Assembly: GCF_001875665.1 (NCBI RefSeq)
Contig: NZ_MLAL01000011.1
Location: forward strand, 19,375 to 83,374
Length of the DNA stretch: 64,000 nucleotides
DNA from: Corynebacterium sp. NML130628
Lineage (GTDB): Bacteria; Actinomycetota; Actinomycetes; Mycobacteriales; Mycobacteriaceae
Direction: 5' to 3'
Under the pieces are notes generated by a model. That model searched no databases and was not told the origin of the DNA. It saw only the letters and a program-made list of their open reading frames with translations. The first letter of the stretch is position 1. Each line of letters opens with the position of its first letter. Below, piece by piece: positions 50,462-60,133 of the stretch. The position numbers were made by a program, and so were the translations under genes.

Positions 50462-53400
50462 GTGTATGAAAACCGTATAGCCCGCAAACAGGACTTAGCC
50501 GAGCTTCTCAATGCTGTACCCACGACTGATACCGTGGTTGACCAGCTGCGGAGCGCTTCAAATGTTCTTGCCCGTGCCATCAGTGACCTCAGGGAGCCGT
50601 ACCTCACCCGAGTCGAGGAGCCACAGTTTATTGTGGCCGATCTGTATATCGGCACGCGCGGGTTTGAAGTTCTCGACCAGCTTTTCAAACATTTGCTCGA
50701 AGCGACGGAAGGATCGGAAGAACAGGCCAAAGGGCTCATCGATAGGCACTCGATGGTGGTGCTTACTGCGCTGGTCCACCACGCGTTGATAAGCGGTGAT
50801 GCATCATTCTGGGACAGCTTCCTGCACAAATTTCATTTGGGCGAAGATCACTGGCTTCCTCAGCTGACGCGTGATCGGTTACATTCCTGGCTCACAAGGG
50901 CACGGCTTGATCCCTTTGATGACGTTTCTTTTCGGGGACGTGATTACGTCGCAAAGATTTATTTGCATGCTGGGATCTCAGCGAAGGATGCGCAGACCGT
51001 CGTTGAGCTGATTCAAAAGCTCCATCGCGATGGGATGAGGTTCGGGGATGCCCACCAATTTGCGCAGTATGTGCACGGCGAAGCAGTCCGGCGCGACCTC
51101 CCGTTCACACTCCAGAACCTGCTGAAATACAGTGGCGAACGCGCCACGAACATTCTTGAGCGCTTCTACGAACTCGCAGAGTTCTCGCGTTCAACCCCTG
51201 CTTGGGAAGACGCGTTCGAGCCTGGCTATACCGCTTCTCTCCCTGAACCTGCGTTCACCACGGTTGTGGATCTGCTCGCCGGCCGCGAGCTGGTAACTCA
51301 AGAGGAGCCGATTGCTGCGAGGGCCGCTAAGCAGAGTGCCGCCCCAACGATTCACGTTGATCTGGAAAACGGGGTGATTGAGTTCGTTATCCCCGCTGTT
51401 CCGGCAATGGAAGATGTCGACGCCCATGAAATCAAGCACGCTTTCCTCTTTGATTCCCGACGCATCGAAATCTCCCAACCGCGCGACTACACCACGCTCG
51501 GGTTCCAGGAAGTCCGCGTCCCAATCAGCGAACAAACTCGGAACATTTATGACATCCGTGGTGGCAGCATCAAGAAGATCGCTCAGGTGTTGGATCCCGA
51601 ACGGCCATTTCTGTTTCTCCGTCAAAGCGGGCAGTTGCGGAGAAATCAGAAAGAGTTGACCGGTTCTTCCGCGTATGTCCTCACGCCTGGCAGCGCGAAG
51701 CTTTCGAGCAACCACCCGGAAATCTCTTCTATACCTGTTGATGGCTGGCACGGGTGGCGCATCCGCCATCTTCGTCTGCGAAATGAACCTCTCAATATCC
51801 TTATCGGCTCGAAGCAACACACCATCCCGGTGAATCGCATTCGGACCCCGCAAACAGACTTCGCAGCCGTTGCACTCGAGCATGTTGTTGGGCTGAATCA
51901 CCACCCAGTGCTGCACACCATCCCGTCAATTACCCTGCCCGACGACGGCGCAACCTGGACAATCAAATGTACCCACCGCGTCAATGGCACCCCTAGCTCT
52001 GAAGACTACGAAGTCTACGAGTACGAAGTAGAGGAGTACGGCACACCGATCCCGCTACTCGACGCCTGTGACGACCCTTGGGTCGGCGTATTCGACTACA
52101 GCGTTTTCCGGAACGGGAGTCTGAACGAGACCTACTCCATCAATATCGCCGAGGGGCTGAAAGCCTCCCTCACGTACCAATCCGCAGAGGCTCTGCCATA
52201 CCGGATCCTCATACCCAAACCCGGGAAGAACTTTTCTTCAGGTGGCACGCTCAGCCCAGCGTTTGTAACGTTTGACGACGCAACCCACTCTGGCCTCCGA
52301 CTTCCTTCAGCCAACAAGTGCACAGCACACAACGGCGTACCAAAGACGTTCCGAATCTCGAACGCAGCAGCCTCAGACACGTACTTCCTTGACGTTCAAG
52401 TCAACGCTCCGGCCATGGCATTCCGTATCCCCACGGTCGACAGGGCAAATGTATGGCGCTCCGAGCCGCTCACGTTCAACATCGACGACTTGGAGACCAC
52501 CGGATTATTCGAGCTCCGCTTCCCGGAACCGGCCTTTGAAGTCAGCGCGCACATTATTGAAATGAAGGTAGGCACGCATCGCGTTCTCCGTAGCATCAAC
52601 CTAAACTCCAGCTATAAGAAACACCGCTGGCAGACAAGCGTGACCAGCCTTACCGCCGGTTTGGAGAGTGGCCGGACCTACGTACTCGCAGTGAGCTGGT
52701 ACAAGGAGACCGAATACGATGCATACGTTCGCCAGTACCCGAATCGCCGCGGCAAATTCCGGCCCGAGGAAGTGCAACGAACAAATATCTTCGCCCCCAT
52801 CGCACGGCTGTCACGCGCAAAACTGCTCAGAAAAGTCAGAGTAGACGGTACCGAAGCAGTACTGACAGCGGGGCGGACAGCTGAACGCGGAATCGACCTC
52901 CGCGCCTGGCTCCTGTTCGAGCCCGAAGCCCCCGCGCAAGAGCTCAAGGTGCGGGGAAACACGGCTGAGCTACCGGAAACGCTGCTTGAGAAAGGCCCTA
53001 TTATCTTCGACGCGAAAGAAAAGGCTTTCCTGTCTACATGGGCAACCCCGTTCCCATCGCGGCAGGCGTTCGTTGTGGATGACGGGACTGTGAACAGCTT
53101 TGTTGGCCCCCACAGCGCAGACATCTGGCTCTACCAGCCAGTGCCCAAAAACACCCTGCTACCGGGTGAACTTAAGAAAGTGTGGGAAACACGGAGGAAA
53201 TTCCACCACGTCATCAGCGCAAAAACTGAGTCGATGATGGACTTCAATGAGGCCACACAGCTCCACCTGCGCCACGACCCACGCGCCTCGCTGGAGGTGC
53301 TCGACGCAACATCGCTGACACAGAATGAACAGGTTGCAATGCTGCTCGCCACCAGGCTGGTATATGACAGCTTCGCCTCACCAGAAACCAGCGGTCCATT

Positions 53401-54082
53401 CCACCCGGCTCCTTGGATTGCGGTGCTCCAGGAAATGAACGACCTATGCACCCTCCATGGGCGCACCGCCACCCCAGACACGCTTCAAGAAATACAAGCA
53501 TCCCAGACTTTCTTGAAGAACACCGGCAAAGTGGCCTTCGACCTGCTCTATCGGCAAGGAAACCCATCCCAGATCTTCCAAGCCACCAATCGGGAACTGC
53601 AGCAACTCCCAATCATTCCTGGTGAGCGGCTGGCACGCCTCGATGAGCTGCTCAACGTCGTTGCGCTCGACCACGCGGTGCTGGACATTGCTGCGCGCAT
53701 GATTGCTCATGCCGAACTCATCCGTGCACATGCACCACTAGACAGAATCTCGGACATTGCCACGCTCTTCAAGGAACTCCAGGGGGTGGAATACCTCATC
53801 GGTAATAAAGCCAGCCCTGATCTCTACCCCGCAATCACCACCCTGAACACGAACGGTTCACAAAGCAACGACTTGTGGTCAAAAGTCCCCTATGTGTCTT
53901 TAGTGTCCATGTTGCTGCTCCGCATGACCGCGCACGAACTGATCAAACCTATCCCATTCCTCACTGAACACCTCGACACCCTTGCCGAGCTAGCGCTCCA
54001 CGCACCAAAACTCTTCATCTTCGATCTCGTCTACGCTGAGGCCGTAACGCTCTCCCTCACCAATAAGGACCTATCACTATGA
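50462..54082 (+). CDS. Large unknown protein paired with the DUF1998 helicase
   Basis: A 1206-aa soluble protein. Residues 1-270 are helical (LYIGTRGFEVLDQLFKHLLE, RDYVAKIYLHAGISAKDAQT); from about 300 to 860 it is beta-rich, as in repeated immunoglobulin-like sandwiches (DYTTLGFQEVRVPISEQTR, YEVYEYEVEEYGTPIPLLD); the last 250 residues are helical again. No catalytic motif is recognised. The stop overlaps the helicase start by 4 bases (ATGA), so they form one operon. Large partners of DUF1998 helicases occur in Druantia III (DruH) and DISARM (DrmB); similarity to either is by position and size only. Confidence 0.75.
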   Translation: MYENRIARKQDLAELLNAVPTTDTVVDQLRSASNVLARAISDLREPYLTRVEEPQFIVADLYIGTRGFEVLDQLFKHLLEATEGSEEQAKGLIDRHSMVVLTALVHHALISGDASFWDSFLHKFHLGEDHWLPQLTRDRLHSWLTRARLDPFDDVSFRGRDYVAKIYLHAGISAKDAQTVVELIQKLHRDGMRFGDAHQFAQYVHGEAVRRDLPFTLQNLLKYSGERATNILERFYELAEFSRSTPAWEDAFEPGYTASLPEPAFTTVVDLLAGRELVTQEEPIAARAAKQSAAPTIHVDLENGVIEFVIPAVPAMEDVDAHEIKHAFLFDSRRIEISQPRDYTTLGFQEVRVPISEQTRNIYDIRGGSIKKIAQVLDPERPFLFLRQSGQLRRNQKELTGSSAYVLTPGSAKLSSNHPEISSIPVDGWHGWRIRHLRLRNEPLNILIGSKQHTIPVNRIRTPQTDFAAVALEHVVGLNHHPVLHTIPSITLPDDGATWTIKCTHRVNGTPSSEDYEVYEYEVEEYGTPIPLLDACDDPWVGVFDYSVFRNGSLNETYSINIAEGLKASLTYQSAEALPYRILIPKPGKNFSSGGTLSPAFVTFDDATHSGLRLPSANKCTAHNGVPKTFRISNAAASDTYFLDVQVNAPAMAFRIPTVDRANVWRSEPLTFNIDDLETTGLFELRFPEPAFEVSAHIIEMKVGTHRVLRSINLNSSYKKHRWQTSVTSLTAGLESGRTYVLAVSWYKETEYDAYVRQYPNRRGKFRPEEVQRTNIFAPIARLSRAKLLRKVRVDGTEAVLTAGRTAERGIDLRAWLLFEPEAPAQELKVRGNTAELPETLLEKGPIIFDAKEKAFLSTWATPFPSRQAFVVDDGTVNSFVGPHSADIWLYQPVPKNTLLPGELKKVWETRRKFHHVISAKTESMMDFNEATQLHLRHDPRASLEVLDATSLTQNEQVAMLLATRLVYDSFASPETSGPFHPAPWIAVLQEMNDLCTLHGRTATPDTLQEIQASQTFLKNTGKVAFDLLYRQGNPSQIFQATNRELQQLPIIPGERLARLDELLNVVALDHAVLDIAARMIAHAELIRAHAPLDRISDIATLFKELQGVEYLIGNKASPDLYPAITTLNTNGSQSNDLWSKVPYVSLVSMLLLRMTAHELIKPIPFLTEHLDTLAELALHAPKLFIFDLVYAEAVTLSLTNKDLSL

Positions 54083-57000
54083 GCAGCATCTTCGACCAAG
54101 TTTTCCAACCTACATCAACGCCGGTTGACGCCGAAGGGGAGCGTCGAAAAGCAATGGTGCACGAGGCGAACGCCACCTCACAGCACAACATCGACCCAGT
54201 AGAAGCCGCCTCCTCCATCAAAGATGACTACTACCGCTACCTGCGAACCCTGTTGCGCATGCGGCAACCAGACATCGCCGCGGCATTCGCTGACACCTTG
54301 CGCAACGATGCCTCCCTGGCGAAAGGCCCTATCCTCGAGCTGACACCGGCGTACGCCCCCGGCAAGACAGCCAACCAGCTCATCGACGAAGGCGTCCTCG
54401 CACCCGGATTCCGAGACCTCTCAGGCAGCTTCGACCTCGAGCGCCCCTTGTACGAACACCAGGAGCGCGCACTGCGCAAAGCGCAAGCCGGCAACAACAT
54501 CATCGTCTCCACTGGTACCGGCTCCGGTAAAACCGAGAGCTTCCTGCTGCCCATCATCAGCGAGCTCCTCCGCCAGAGAGACGCTGGCAAACTCGGTCCT
54601 GGTGTGCGTGCGCTGCTGCTCTACCCCATGAACGCACTCGCGAATGACCAAGTCAAGAGGCTGCGCTCGCTTCTCGCAGATATCCCAGACATCACTTTCG
54701 GACGCTACACAGGCGACACCAAAACGACGCGCAAAGAGGCGCTCGAATACTACAAAGTCGTTGAGGGACACGACGCCGAGCCCATCCCAAACGAGCTCCT
54801 CTCGCGTGAAGAAATGCAGGAAACCCCGCCGCACATCCTGCTGACGAACTACGCCATGCTCGAATACCTCCTCCTACGGCCACGCGACACCGCCCTTTTC
54901 GACGGCGCACATGCCAACAACTGGCAGTTCATCGTGATCGACGAAGCACACGTCTACGCGGGCGCCCAAGGAAGTGAAGTGGCCATGCTGCTGCGACGCG
55001 TACGCGACCGCGTCTCACGCGACGTACCACTGCAGTGCATCGCCACCTCAGCATCGCTCGAAGGCGGAGATGAGCGCGTCACCGAGTTCGGCACCGAACT
55101 CTTCGGAGCGCCATTCAAACCCGAGAACGTCATCTACGCCACCAAAGTCAGCCACCCGACTGGGGCCACCTGGTCACTTACCCCCGAGCTTCTCAACGCC
55201 CCCTACGACACCGGCGAATGTCGCACCGCCGTGTATAACCAGGCCGAAGCGACAGGCACCAACGAATACGAAGCCCTGCAGCGAGAACAGCACGTAGTAA
55301 AACTACGAGAACTGCTGACCCAAGGCAGCCAACCCCTCGAAGACCTCGCCCGCAAACTCTGGCCAGACCTCGAACTGCGTCAGGCAATGCACCGCGTGCA
55401 CAACATTGTGCTGCTGGCAGGGTCAATCACCCAATCCCAGCCGCAAGGAACCCCTGTGCTCTCAGCGCGCTACCACATGTTCATACGTGCAACCGAAGGC
55501 GCGTTCCTCTCCTATGCACCTGGGCTAGTTCCGCAGGTCCAAATCCAACGACACCTGCAAACAGAGGACGGACGGCCCGTCTACGAGATCGGCAGCTGTA
55601 TCACATGCGGAGCAGTACACATCCGCGCCGAGCAAATCGACGGAACTCTCCAACCAACTGCATCCAGCTACGACTCACGCTCCCTCTATTGGGCGGTACT
55701 CAACCCAGACAGCGACATCGCTCTTTCCGACGACGACGACCAAGTACTCCAACCAACCCAAGCAACAGACACACACGCGGAAGTAAGCAAGTTGCACAAA
55801 CTGTGCATGGCGTGCGGAACCATCAACCACAGCGACGCTACAGCCTGCAGAAACACTACATGCCACAGTAGTGACCTCGCACCGATCCGTCTGCTCCCCA
55901 ACGATCGCTCCCTTACCTGTATCGTCTGCGGAGGCTCCCGCGAGGGGCAGATCCGGCGCCTGCTCACCGACAACAACGCAGCACCCGCAGTGCTCACCAC
56001 ATCGCTGTTCCAACTCTTACCGGAATCACGAGATGCTGAAACCCGTGCGCTGATCGGCGGAGGACGCAAACTGCTCACGTTCTCCGACTCCCGACAAGCT
56101 GCGGCATTCGCCGCACCGTACCTGGAGAACACCTACCAGCGTCTGCTCGAACGTCGCATCTTTGTAGAGGCCCTTCGCGCTACAGCCGGTGCGCCGGCCT
56201 CGCTCGACCAGATCACAGCCAAGGCGTGGCAAATCGCACGTGAGCACTCTATTTTCGAACAAGGGCTAAACACCACTGGGCAGCAACAAACCATCCACAC
56301 GGCACTGTTCGCCGACCTGACCTCCGTCGCACGACGTCTCTCGCTCGAAGGCCTCGCGCTTGCAACAGTCCAGGTTAAGGACGAAACGCTCCAGACTATG
56401 CCACTGCTTGACCAGCTGACCACGCTGCTCAGCGAACACCTTCCAACTCATGAGGCACACGCCAGCGCAACCGCACTACTCAACGTCCTTGTCACCGAAA
56501 TGCGACACCGCGGCGCCCTCATCGCTTCCGACAAAGTCGACCTTGACGACGACCGGCTCTCGCCAACCCACGGCCAGTACTCATTCCGCCTCGAAGGTGG
56601 GGGCGACCCAACCAACCGTGTCTACTCCTGGCTGCCTGCAACCGGACGGACAAACCGCCGTGAGCAGTACATTCGGAAGTTCCTTGCCAAAATCGGCGAG
56701 TCAGATGGCACCGGAGAGCGCGCCGAAACCCTGTTGCGCCTCGCATTCAAGGGACTACAGGCAGCCAGCATCATTGACCGCCCGAGTGTCAAAGCAGCCG
56801 GGTACGCCATTGTTCCCCAACAGCTAGAGATTCTGCACGGCCAGGACTCAGACTGGTACGAATGCGATACCTGCCGTACCGTCACCCCGTTTAACGTACT
56901 CAATCTGTGCACCAACGGTTCCTGCGACGGAACACTGCGTCCCCTCAACACCAGCAGCGACGTATTCCTGAGCCACCACTACCGCGACCTTGCAGAAAAC

Positions 57001-58842
57001 ATGGAGATCATCCCCCTTCGGGCAAAAGAACACACCGCGCAGTGGACCTCTGAAGTGGCCGCTGCAATCCAACAAGACTTCATCAAAGGCGCCCTCAACG
57101 TGTTGAGCTGTTCCACCACCTTCGAGCTCGGCGTCGACGTCGGTGATCTGCAGGCTGTGATCCTCCGAAACGTTCCACCCCGGACCGCGAACTACGTGCA
57201 ACGCGCCGGACGCGCGGGGCGTCGGGCCGGCTCCGCCGCGTTCGTGCTCACATACGCCCGGCGCGCCTCGCACGACTTCTCCATCTTCACCGATCCACTC
57301 ACCATGATCGACGGAGAAATGCCTGCACCGTTCATCACCACCGAAAATGTTCGCATCGATGAACGCCACATGTACTCGGTTGCTTTCGCGGCGTTCCTCA
57401 GGGACCAGGCTGAACGCGGGCGCGAATGGCACACCATCGGCGACTTCTTCCTCGGCACCGACCTCGTGCCCGAAGGACTCACGCACCTCGAGGACTACCT
57501 CGCCGACCTCCCCAGCGACATCACCGCTGCAAATCGAAGAATTTTCCCGGCCGCCGTGCACGATGCCCTCCGCATTGAATCCAAGGGCTGGATCCAGCCC
57601 TACCTCGACCTGTGGAAGAAAGAGTACGACGGCTTCAAACACGACCACAGCACCCTAGTGCAAGCCCGCGATGCGATGAGCGCTGAGCACAACTTCAAAG
57701 GCGCCCAAGCCGTCGACTACAGTATCAACACACTGGTCAGGCAGAACTTGCTCACATACCTGCCGCGCGTCAATCTCCTGCCAAAATACGGGTTCCCGGT
57801 AGACACCGTTGAGCTCCAAACCACGTTCAGCAACAGTGGTCAACAGCTCAATTTGTCCCGCGACCTGCAACTCGCTATCAGCGACTACGCCCCCGGCTCA
57901 AGCGTGATCGCCGGCGGTTACGAATGGACCTCCGGAGGACTGCGAACCATCCCGGAACGAGCCGTGCCCAACTATCACTGGGCACAGTGCCCACACTGTG
58001 AACACATCGAAACCTCAACCACCCCACTCGCAGATGACACCGTATGCTCCCGTTGCGACGCCCCACTGCCAATCCGAAGCGACCGCCAAATGATGCACCC
58101 GATCTTCGGGTTCATCGCGCAACGGGCAACCCGCCGGGCCAGAATGGTCCCGCCATCTAGCCGGTGGAACCGCGTCGAATTCGTCCGAGACTTCGGAGAC
58201 GTAAACGCCACCAAGACCTACTCCTCCGAAGCGCATGGTGCCCATGCGGAAACCGCATCATGGAAGCGCACCGAAATGGGCATCATGGAGCAAGGACCCC
58301 AAAAGCGTGGCTTCAAGATCTGCGAACGCTGCGGCTACGCCACCAACGAAGCCAAGTACCCCAAGCAACACACCAACCCGCGCAACGGGCGCCACTGCAC
58401 CGGACGGCTAGAAGTGAAAACGCTCGGACACTTCTTCCAAACGGATATCGCGACAATATCCATCCCCTCATGCCGCGACCACGACTTCGAACCATGGCGA
58501 AGTGCGCTCTACGCCCTCATCGAAGCATCCTCCGAGCTCCTCGAGATCAACAGAGACGACCTCAACGGCACCATCGCGATATGGCAAGACCGACCAACCA
58601 TGGTCCTCTACGACACCGTCCCCGGCGGCGCCGGAATCAGCCAAAAGATCTTCGAACACATGCCAGAAGTTGCCACAGCAGCGCTGAAAAGAGTGCAGCA
58701 ATGCAGCTGTGGCATCGACACGTCCTGTTACCAGTGCCTCCGTTCCTACTCCAACCAGAGATACCACGAAGAGCTACGCCGCGAAGACGCAATCCGCCTC
58801 CTCAGTGAACTGGTCCGTGCAACTGGGGGAGAGACCGAGTAA
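54079..58842 (+). CDS. DEAD/DEAH helicase with C-terminal DUF1998/MZB domain (DruE/DrmA-like)
   Basis: A 1587-aa superfamily 2 helicase. Motif I STGTGSGKTESFLLP (about residues 150-165), Ia LLLYPMNALANDQ, II VIDEAHVYAGAQGSEV (DEAH), III ATSASLEGG; the second RecA domain has SCSTTFELGVDVGDL and YVQRAGRAGRRAG (VI). Two internal CxxC pairs (CMACGTIN, CIVCGGS) suggest a zinc ribbon. The C-terminus is DUF1998: LYDTVPGGAGISQKIFEH and the MZB-type cluster CSCGIDTSCYQCLRSYSNQ. This layout is that of Druantia DruE and DISARM DrmA, antiphage helicases. It is the last gene of its two-gene operon. Confidence 0.88.
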   Translation: MSSIFDQVFQPTSTPVDAEGERRKAMVHEANATSQHNIDPVEAASSIKDDYYRYLRTLLRMRQPDIAAAFADTLRNDASLAKGPILELTPAYAPGKTANQLIDEGVLAPGFRDLSGSFDLERPLYEHQERALRKAQAGNNIIVSTGTGSGKTESFLLPIISELLRQRDAGKLGPGVRALLLYPMNALANDQVKRLRSLLADIPDITFGRYTGDTKTTRKEALEYYKVVEGHDAEPIPNELLSREEMQETPPHILLTNYAMLEYLLLRPRDTALFDGAHANNWQFIVIDEAHVYAGAQGSEVAMLLRRVRDRVSRDVPLQCIATSASLEGGDERVTEFGTELFGAPFKPENVIYATKVSHPTGATWSLTPELLNAPYDTGECRTAVYNQAEATGTNEYEALQREQHVVKLRELLTQGSQPLEDLARKLWPDLELRQAMHRVHNIVLLAGSITQSQPQGTPVLSARYHMFIRATEGAFLSYAPGLVPQVQIQRHLQTEDGRPVYEIGSCITCGAVHIRAEQIDGTLQPTASSYDSRSLYWAVLNPDSDIALSDDDDQVLQPTQATDTHAEVSKLHKLCMACGTINHSDATACRNTTCHSSDLAPIRLLPNDRSLTCIVCGGSREGQIRRLLTDNNAAPAVLTTSLFQLLPESRDAETRALIGGGRKLLTFSDSRQAAAFAAPYLENTYQRLLERRIFVEALRATAGAPASLDQITAKAWQIAREHSIFEQGLNTTGQQQTIHTALFADLTSVARRLSLEGLALATVQVKDETLQTMPLLDQLTTLLSEHLPTHEAHASATALLNVLVTEMRHRGALIASDKVDLDDDRLSPTHGQYSFRLEGGGDPTNRVYSWLPATGRTNRREQYIRKFLAKIGESDGTGERAETLLRLAFKGLQAASIIDRPSVKAAGYAIVPQQLEILHGQDSDWYECDTCRTVTPFNVLNLCTNGSCDGTLRPLNTSSDVFLSHHYRDLAENMEIIPLRAKEHTAQWTSEVAAAIQQDFIKGALNVLSCSTTFELGVDVGDLQAVILRNVPPRTANYVQRAGRAGRRAGSAAFVLTYARRASHDFSIFTDPLTMIDGEMPAPFITTENVRIDERHMYSVAFAAFLRDQAERGREWHTIGDFFLGTDLVPEGLTHLEDYLADLPSDITAANRRIFPAAVHDALRIESKGWIQPYLDLWKKEYDGFKHDHSTLVQARDAMSAEHNFKGAQAVDYSINTLVRQNLLTYLPRVNLLPKYGFPVDTVELQTTFSNSGQQLNLSRDLQLAISDYAPGSSVIAGGYEWTSGGLRTIPERAVPNYHWAQCPHCEHIETSTTPLADDTVCSRCDAPLPIRSDRQMMHPIFGFIAQRATRRARMVPPSSRWNRVEFVRDFGDVNATKTYSSEAHGAHAETASWKRTEMGIMEQGPQKRGFKICERCGYATNEAKYPKQHTNPRNGRHCTGRLEVKTLGHFFQTDIATISIPSCRDHDFEPWRSALYALIEASSELLEINRDDLNGTIAIWQDRPTMVLYDTVPGGAGISQKIFEHMPEVATAALKRVQQCSCGIDTSCYQCLRSYSNQRYHEELRREDAIRLLSELVRATGGETE

Positions 58843-58891
58843 TAGTGACCAGCAGGTGCGCCAGGGGACGAGGCGAGGTGGGCGGAGCTGG

Positions 58892-58942
58892 CGTTACTGA
58901 GTAGACATTGTCAACTGAGTTGACAATGTCTACTCAGTAACG
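58892..58942. promoter_or_regulatory. 51-bp perfect palindrome with an embedded promoter
   Basis: Two 25-bp arms (58892-58916 and 58918-58942; arm begins CGTTACTGAGTAGACATTGT) face each other around a single G. Its right arm contains TTGACA (58920-58925), which with TATAAT (58945-58950) makes a promoter with a 19-base spacer. It also lies 50 bases after the helicase stop and could terminate that operon. Confidence 0.75.
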
Positions 58943-58956
58943 TTTATAATGCCTAC

Positions 58957-59014
58957 AACAGAAACCCCCTCCGAGCTTCTCATTAGAACAGCGTCATATG
59001 AGAGGGGGGCTTTT
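58957..59014 (+). ncRNA. Candidate leader or partner RNA before the AbiD/AbiF gene
   Basis: Starting near 58957 downstream of the TTGACA/TATAAT promoter, the RNA would fold by CCCCCT (58965-58970) with AGGGGGG (59003-59009), plus an inner TCTCAT/ATGAGA stem (58978-58983 and 58998-59003), and end in TTTT at 59011-59014. This makes either an attenuator or a separate short RNA of about 58 bases. A second -10-like box (TATTCT, 59017-59022) then serves the gene itself. Not verified by homology. Confidence 0.5.
59003..59014 (+). terminator. GC-rich stem end and T run before the AbiD/AbiF start
   Basis: AGGGGGGC followed by TTTT closes a stem with CCCCCT 33 bases upstream. It lies 15 bases before the Abi start codon. 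Confidence 0.5.
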
Positions 59015-59028
59015 GATATTCTAGCTCG

Positions 59029-59934
59029 ATGAACCGACGTAAAATATTTTTCCCTGTCGAGCAGCAAGCATCCTTATTAGCAAAGCGGGGTCTACTTCTT
59101 CCTCAGAGAAGTGAGGCCCAGACGTTCCTGACGCGACATAACTACTACCGCTTCTCGGGCTACATGCGCTATTTTCAAACCGACTTAGCCAGTGGCAACA
59201 CCGCGTTTAAGCCAGGAACACATTGGGATGAAATAGCCGACATCTATTACTTAGACTCAACGCTTCGCACTTACCTCCTACGAGGAATCCAAGCTGCGGA
59301 AGTTGCTATTAGGAGCGCATTTTCCCTCAGCGAATGCTCACTGCATTCGCCCTATGAACAGTACCTTCAGACCAACGCCTACAAACCTCCGAAAAGCAAC
59401 AGAGTTCAACCTGCCGATGTTCTTATTTCCAGTGAACTGGACCGCTCAAGGGAACCTTTTATACAGAAATACCGGGACGATACTTCGCGGACAGATAATG
59501 ATTGGAAAAAGGATGTTCCAGTTTGGGCAGCCGTAGAGGCCCTTTCTCTTGGAACGCTCTCCAAAGCTATCCAGTTCCGAAATGACGGCAACGCGGTTTA
59601 CAGCGAAACCTGCAAGATTTTGGAAGTACGTAAACCATTCCTCGCCACGCAAATGCGGTCATTCACGTTTACCAGGAATAAGTGTGCACACTCATCCCGT
59701 CTCTGGAACAGCTATGTGCTCGATCAACCCTCCATACCTCGCGGCGCGAAGCAGAGAGCAAACGAACGCCTCGGTGGTACCTACGACGCCAATTCAGTTA
59801 TGGCAGTGATCATCGCGCTCGACTTCTTCCTGGAGCGGACAAAGCTACAATCCGGGTTCCTAGATGGATACTTGAAACTCGTCGAAGACTCCCCGGCCTT
59901 CCACCACGGCATCACGCACCCCCGCCATTCTTAG
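59029..59934 (+). CDS. AbiD/AbiF-family HEPN protein (Abi_2)
   Basis: A 301-aa protein. The N-terminal signature VEQQASLLAKRGLLLP and LTRHNYYRFSGYMRYF is that of Abi_2 proteins (AbiD, AbiF), and the C-terminal HEPN site is FTRNKCAHSSRLWN (R-x4-H, about residues 214-227). AbiF-type proteins abort phage infection and have been linked to partner RNAs and to the origin of Cas13. TATTCT lies 6 bases before the ATG, so the mRNA may be leaderless. It is alone; the helicase operon lies upstream and a peptidase relic downstream. Confidence 0.85.
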   Translation: MNRRKIFFPVEQQASLLAKRGLLLPQRSEAQTFLTRHNYYRFSGYMRYFQTDLASGNTAFKPGTHWDEIADIYYLDSTLRTYLLRGIQAAEVAIRSAFSLSECSLHSPYEQYLQTNAYKPPKSNRVQPADVLISSELDRSREPFIQKYRDDTSRTDNDWKKDVPVWAAVEALSLGTLSKAIQFRNDGNAVYSETCKILEVRKPFLATQMRSFTFTRNKCAHSSRLWNSYVLDQPSIPRGAKQRANERLGGTYDANSVMAVIIALDFFLERTKLQSGFLDGYLKLVEDSPAFHHGITHPRHS

Positions 59935-60133
59935 AGTGCTGCGTCCTTCCACCAACGCGATGCGTTCGTGTTGAGGCCGCCGCCAGAGGCTAGTTGGGCG
60001 AAGCCGGCGTCAACAAGTCGAAAAGCAGTCGTTCGTTGATCTGCAGAACCTTGGCAAACGATGCGGCACCGCGCACAACCCCAAGAAGGGTAACACCTAA
60101 TCCCTTGGATGCCGTCCTTCGAGGTTCGGACTG
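59935..60133. other. Non-coding or decayed stretch
   Basis: No functional gene is supported. A minus-strand frame (LLGVVRGAASFAKVLQINER) looks protein-like over 35 residues but has no start and I cannot name it. Possibly decayed coding DNA. Confidence 0.3.

Noticed and set aside
58892..58942. The 51-bp palindrome as an insertion-sequence end
   Set aside because: A single symmetric site with no transposase next to it and no partner at a distance; operator or terminator fits better.
29000..60000. Prophage or integrative element
   Set aside because: No integrase, capsid, terminase, portal or conjugation gene is present; the region is a set of defence cassettes.
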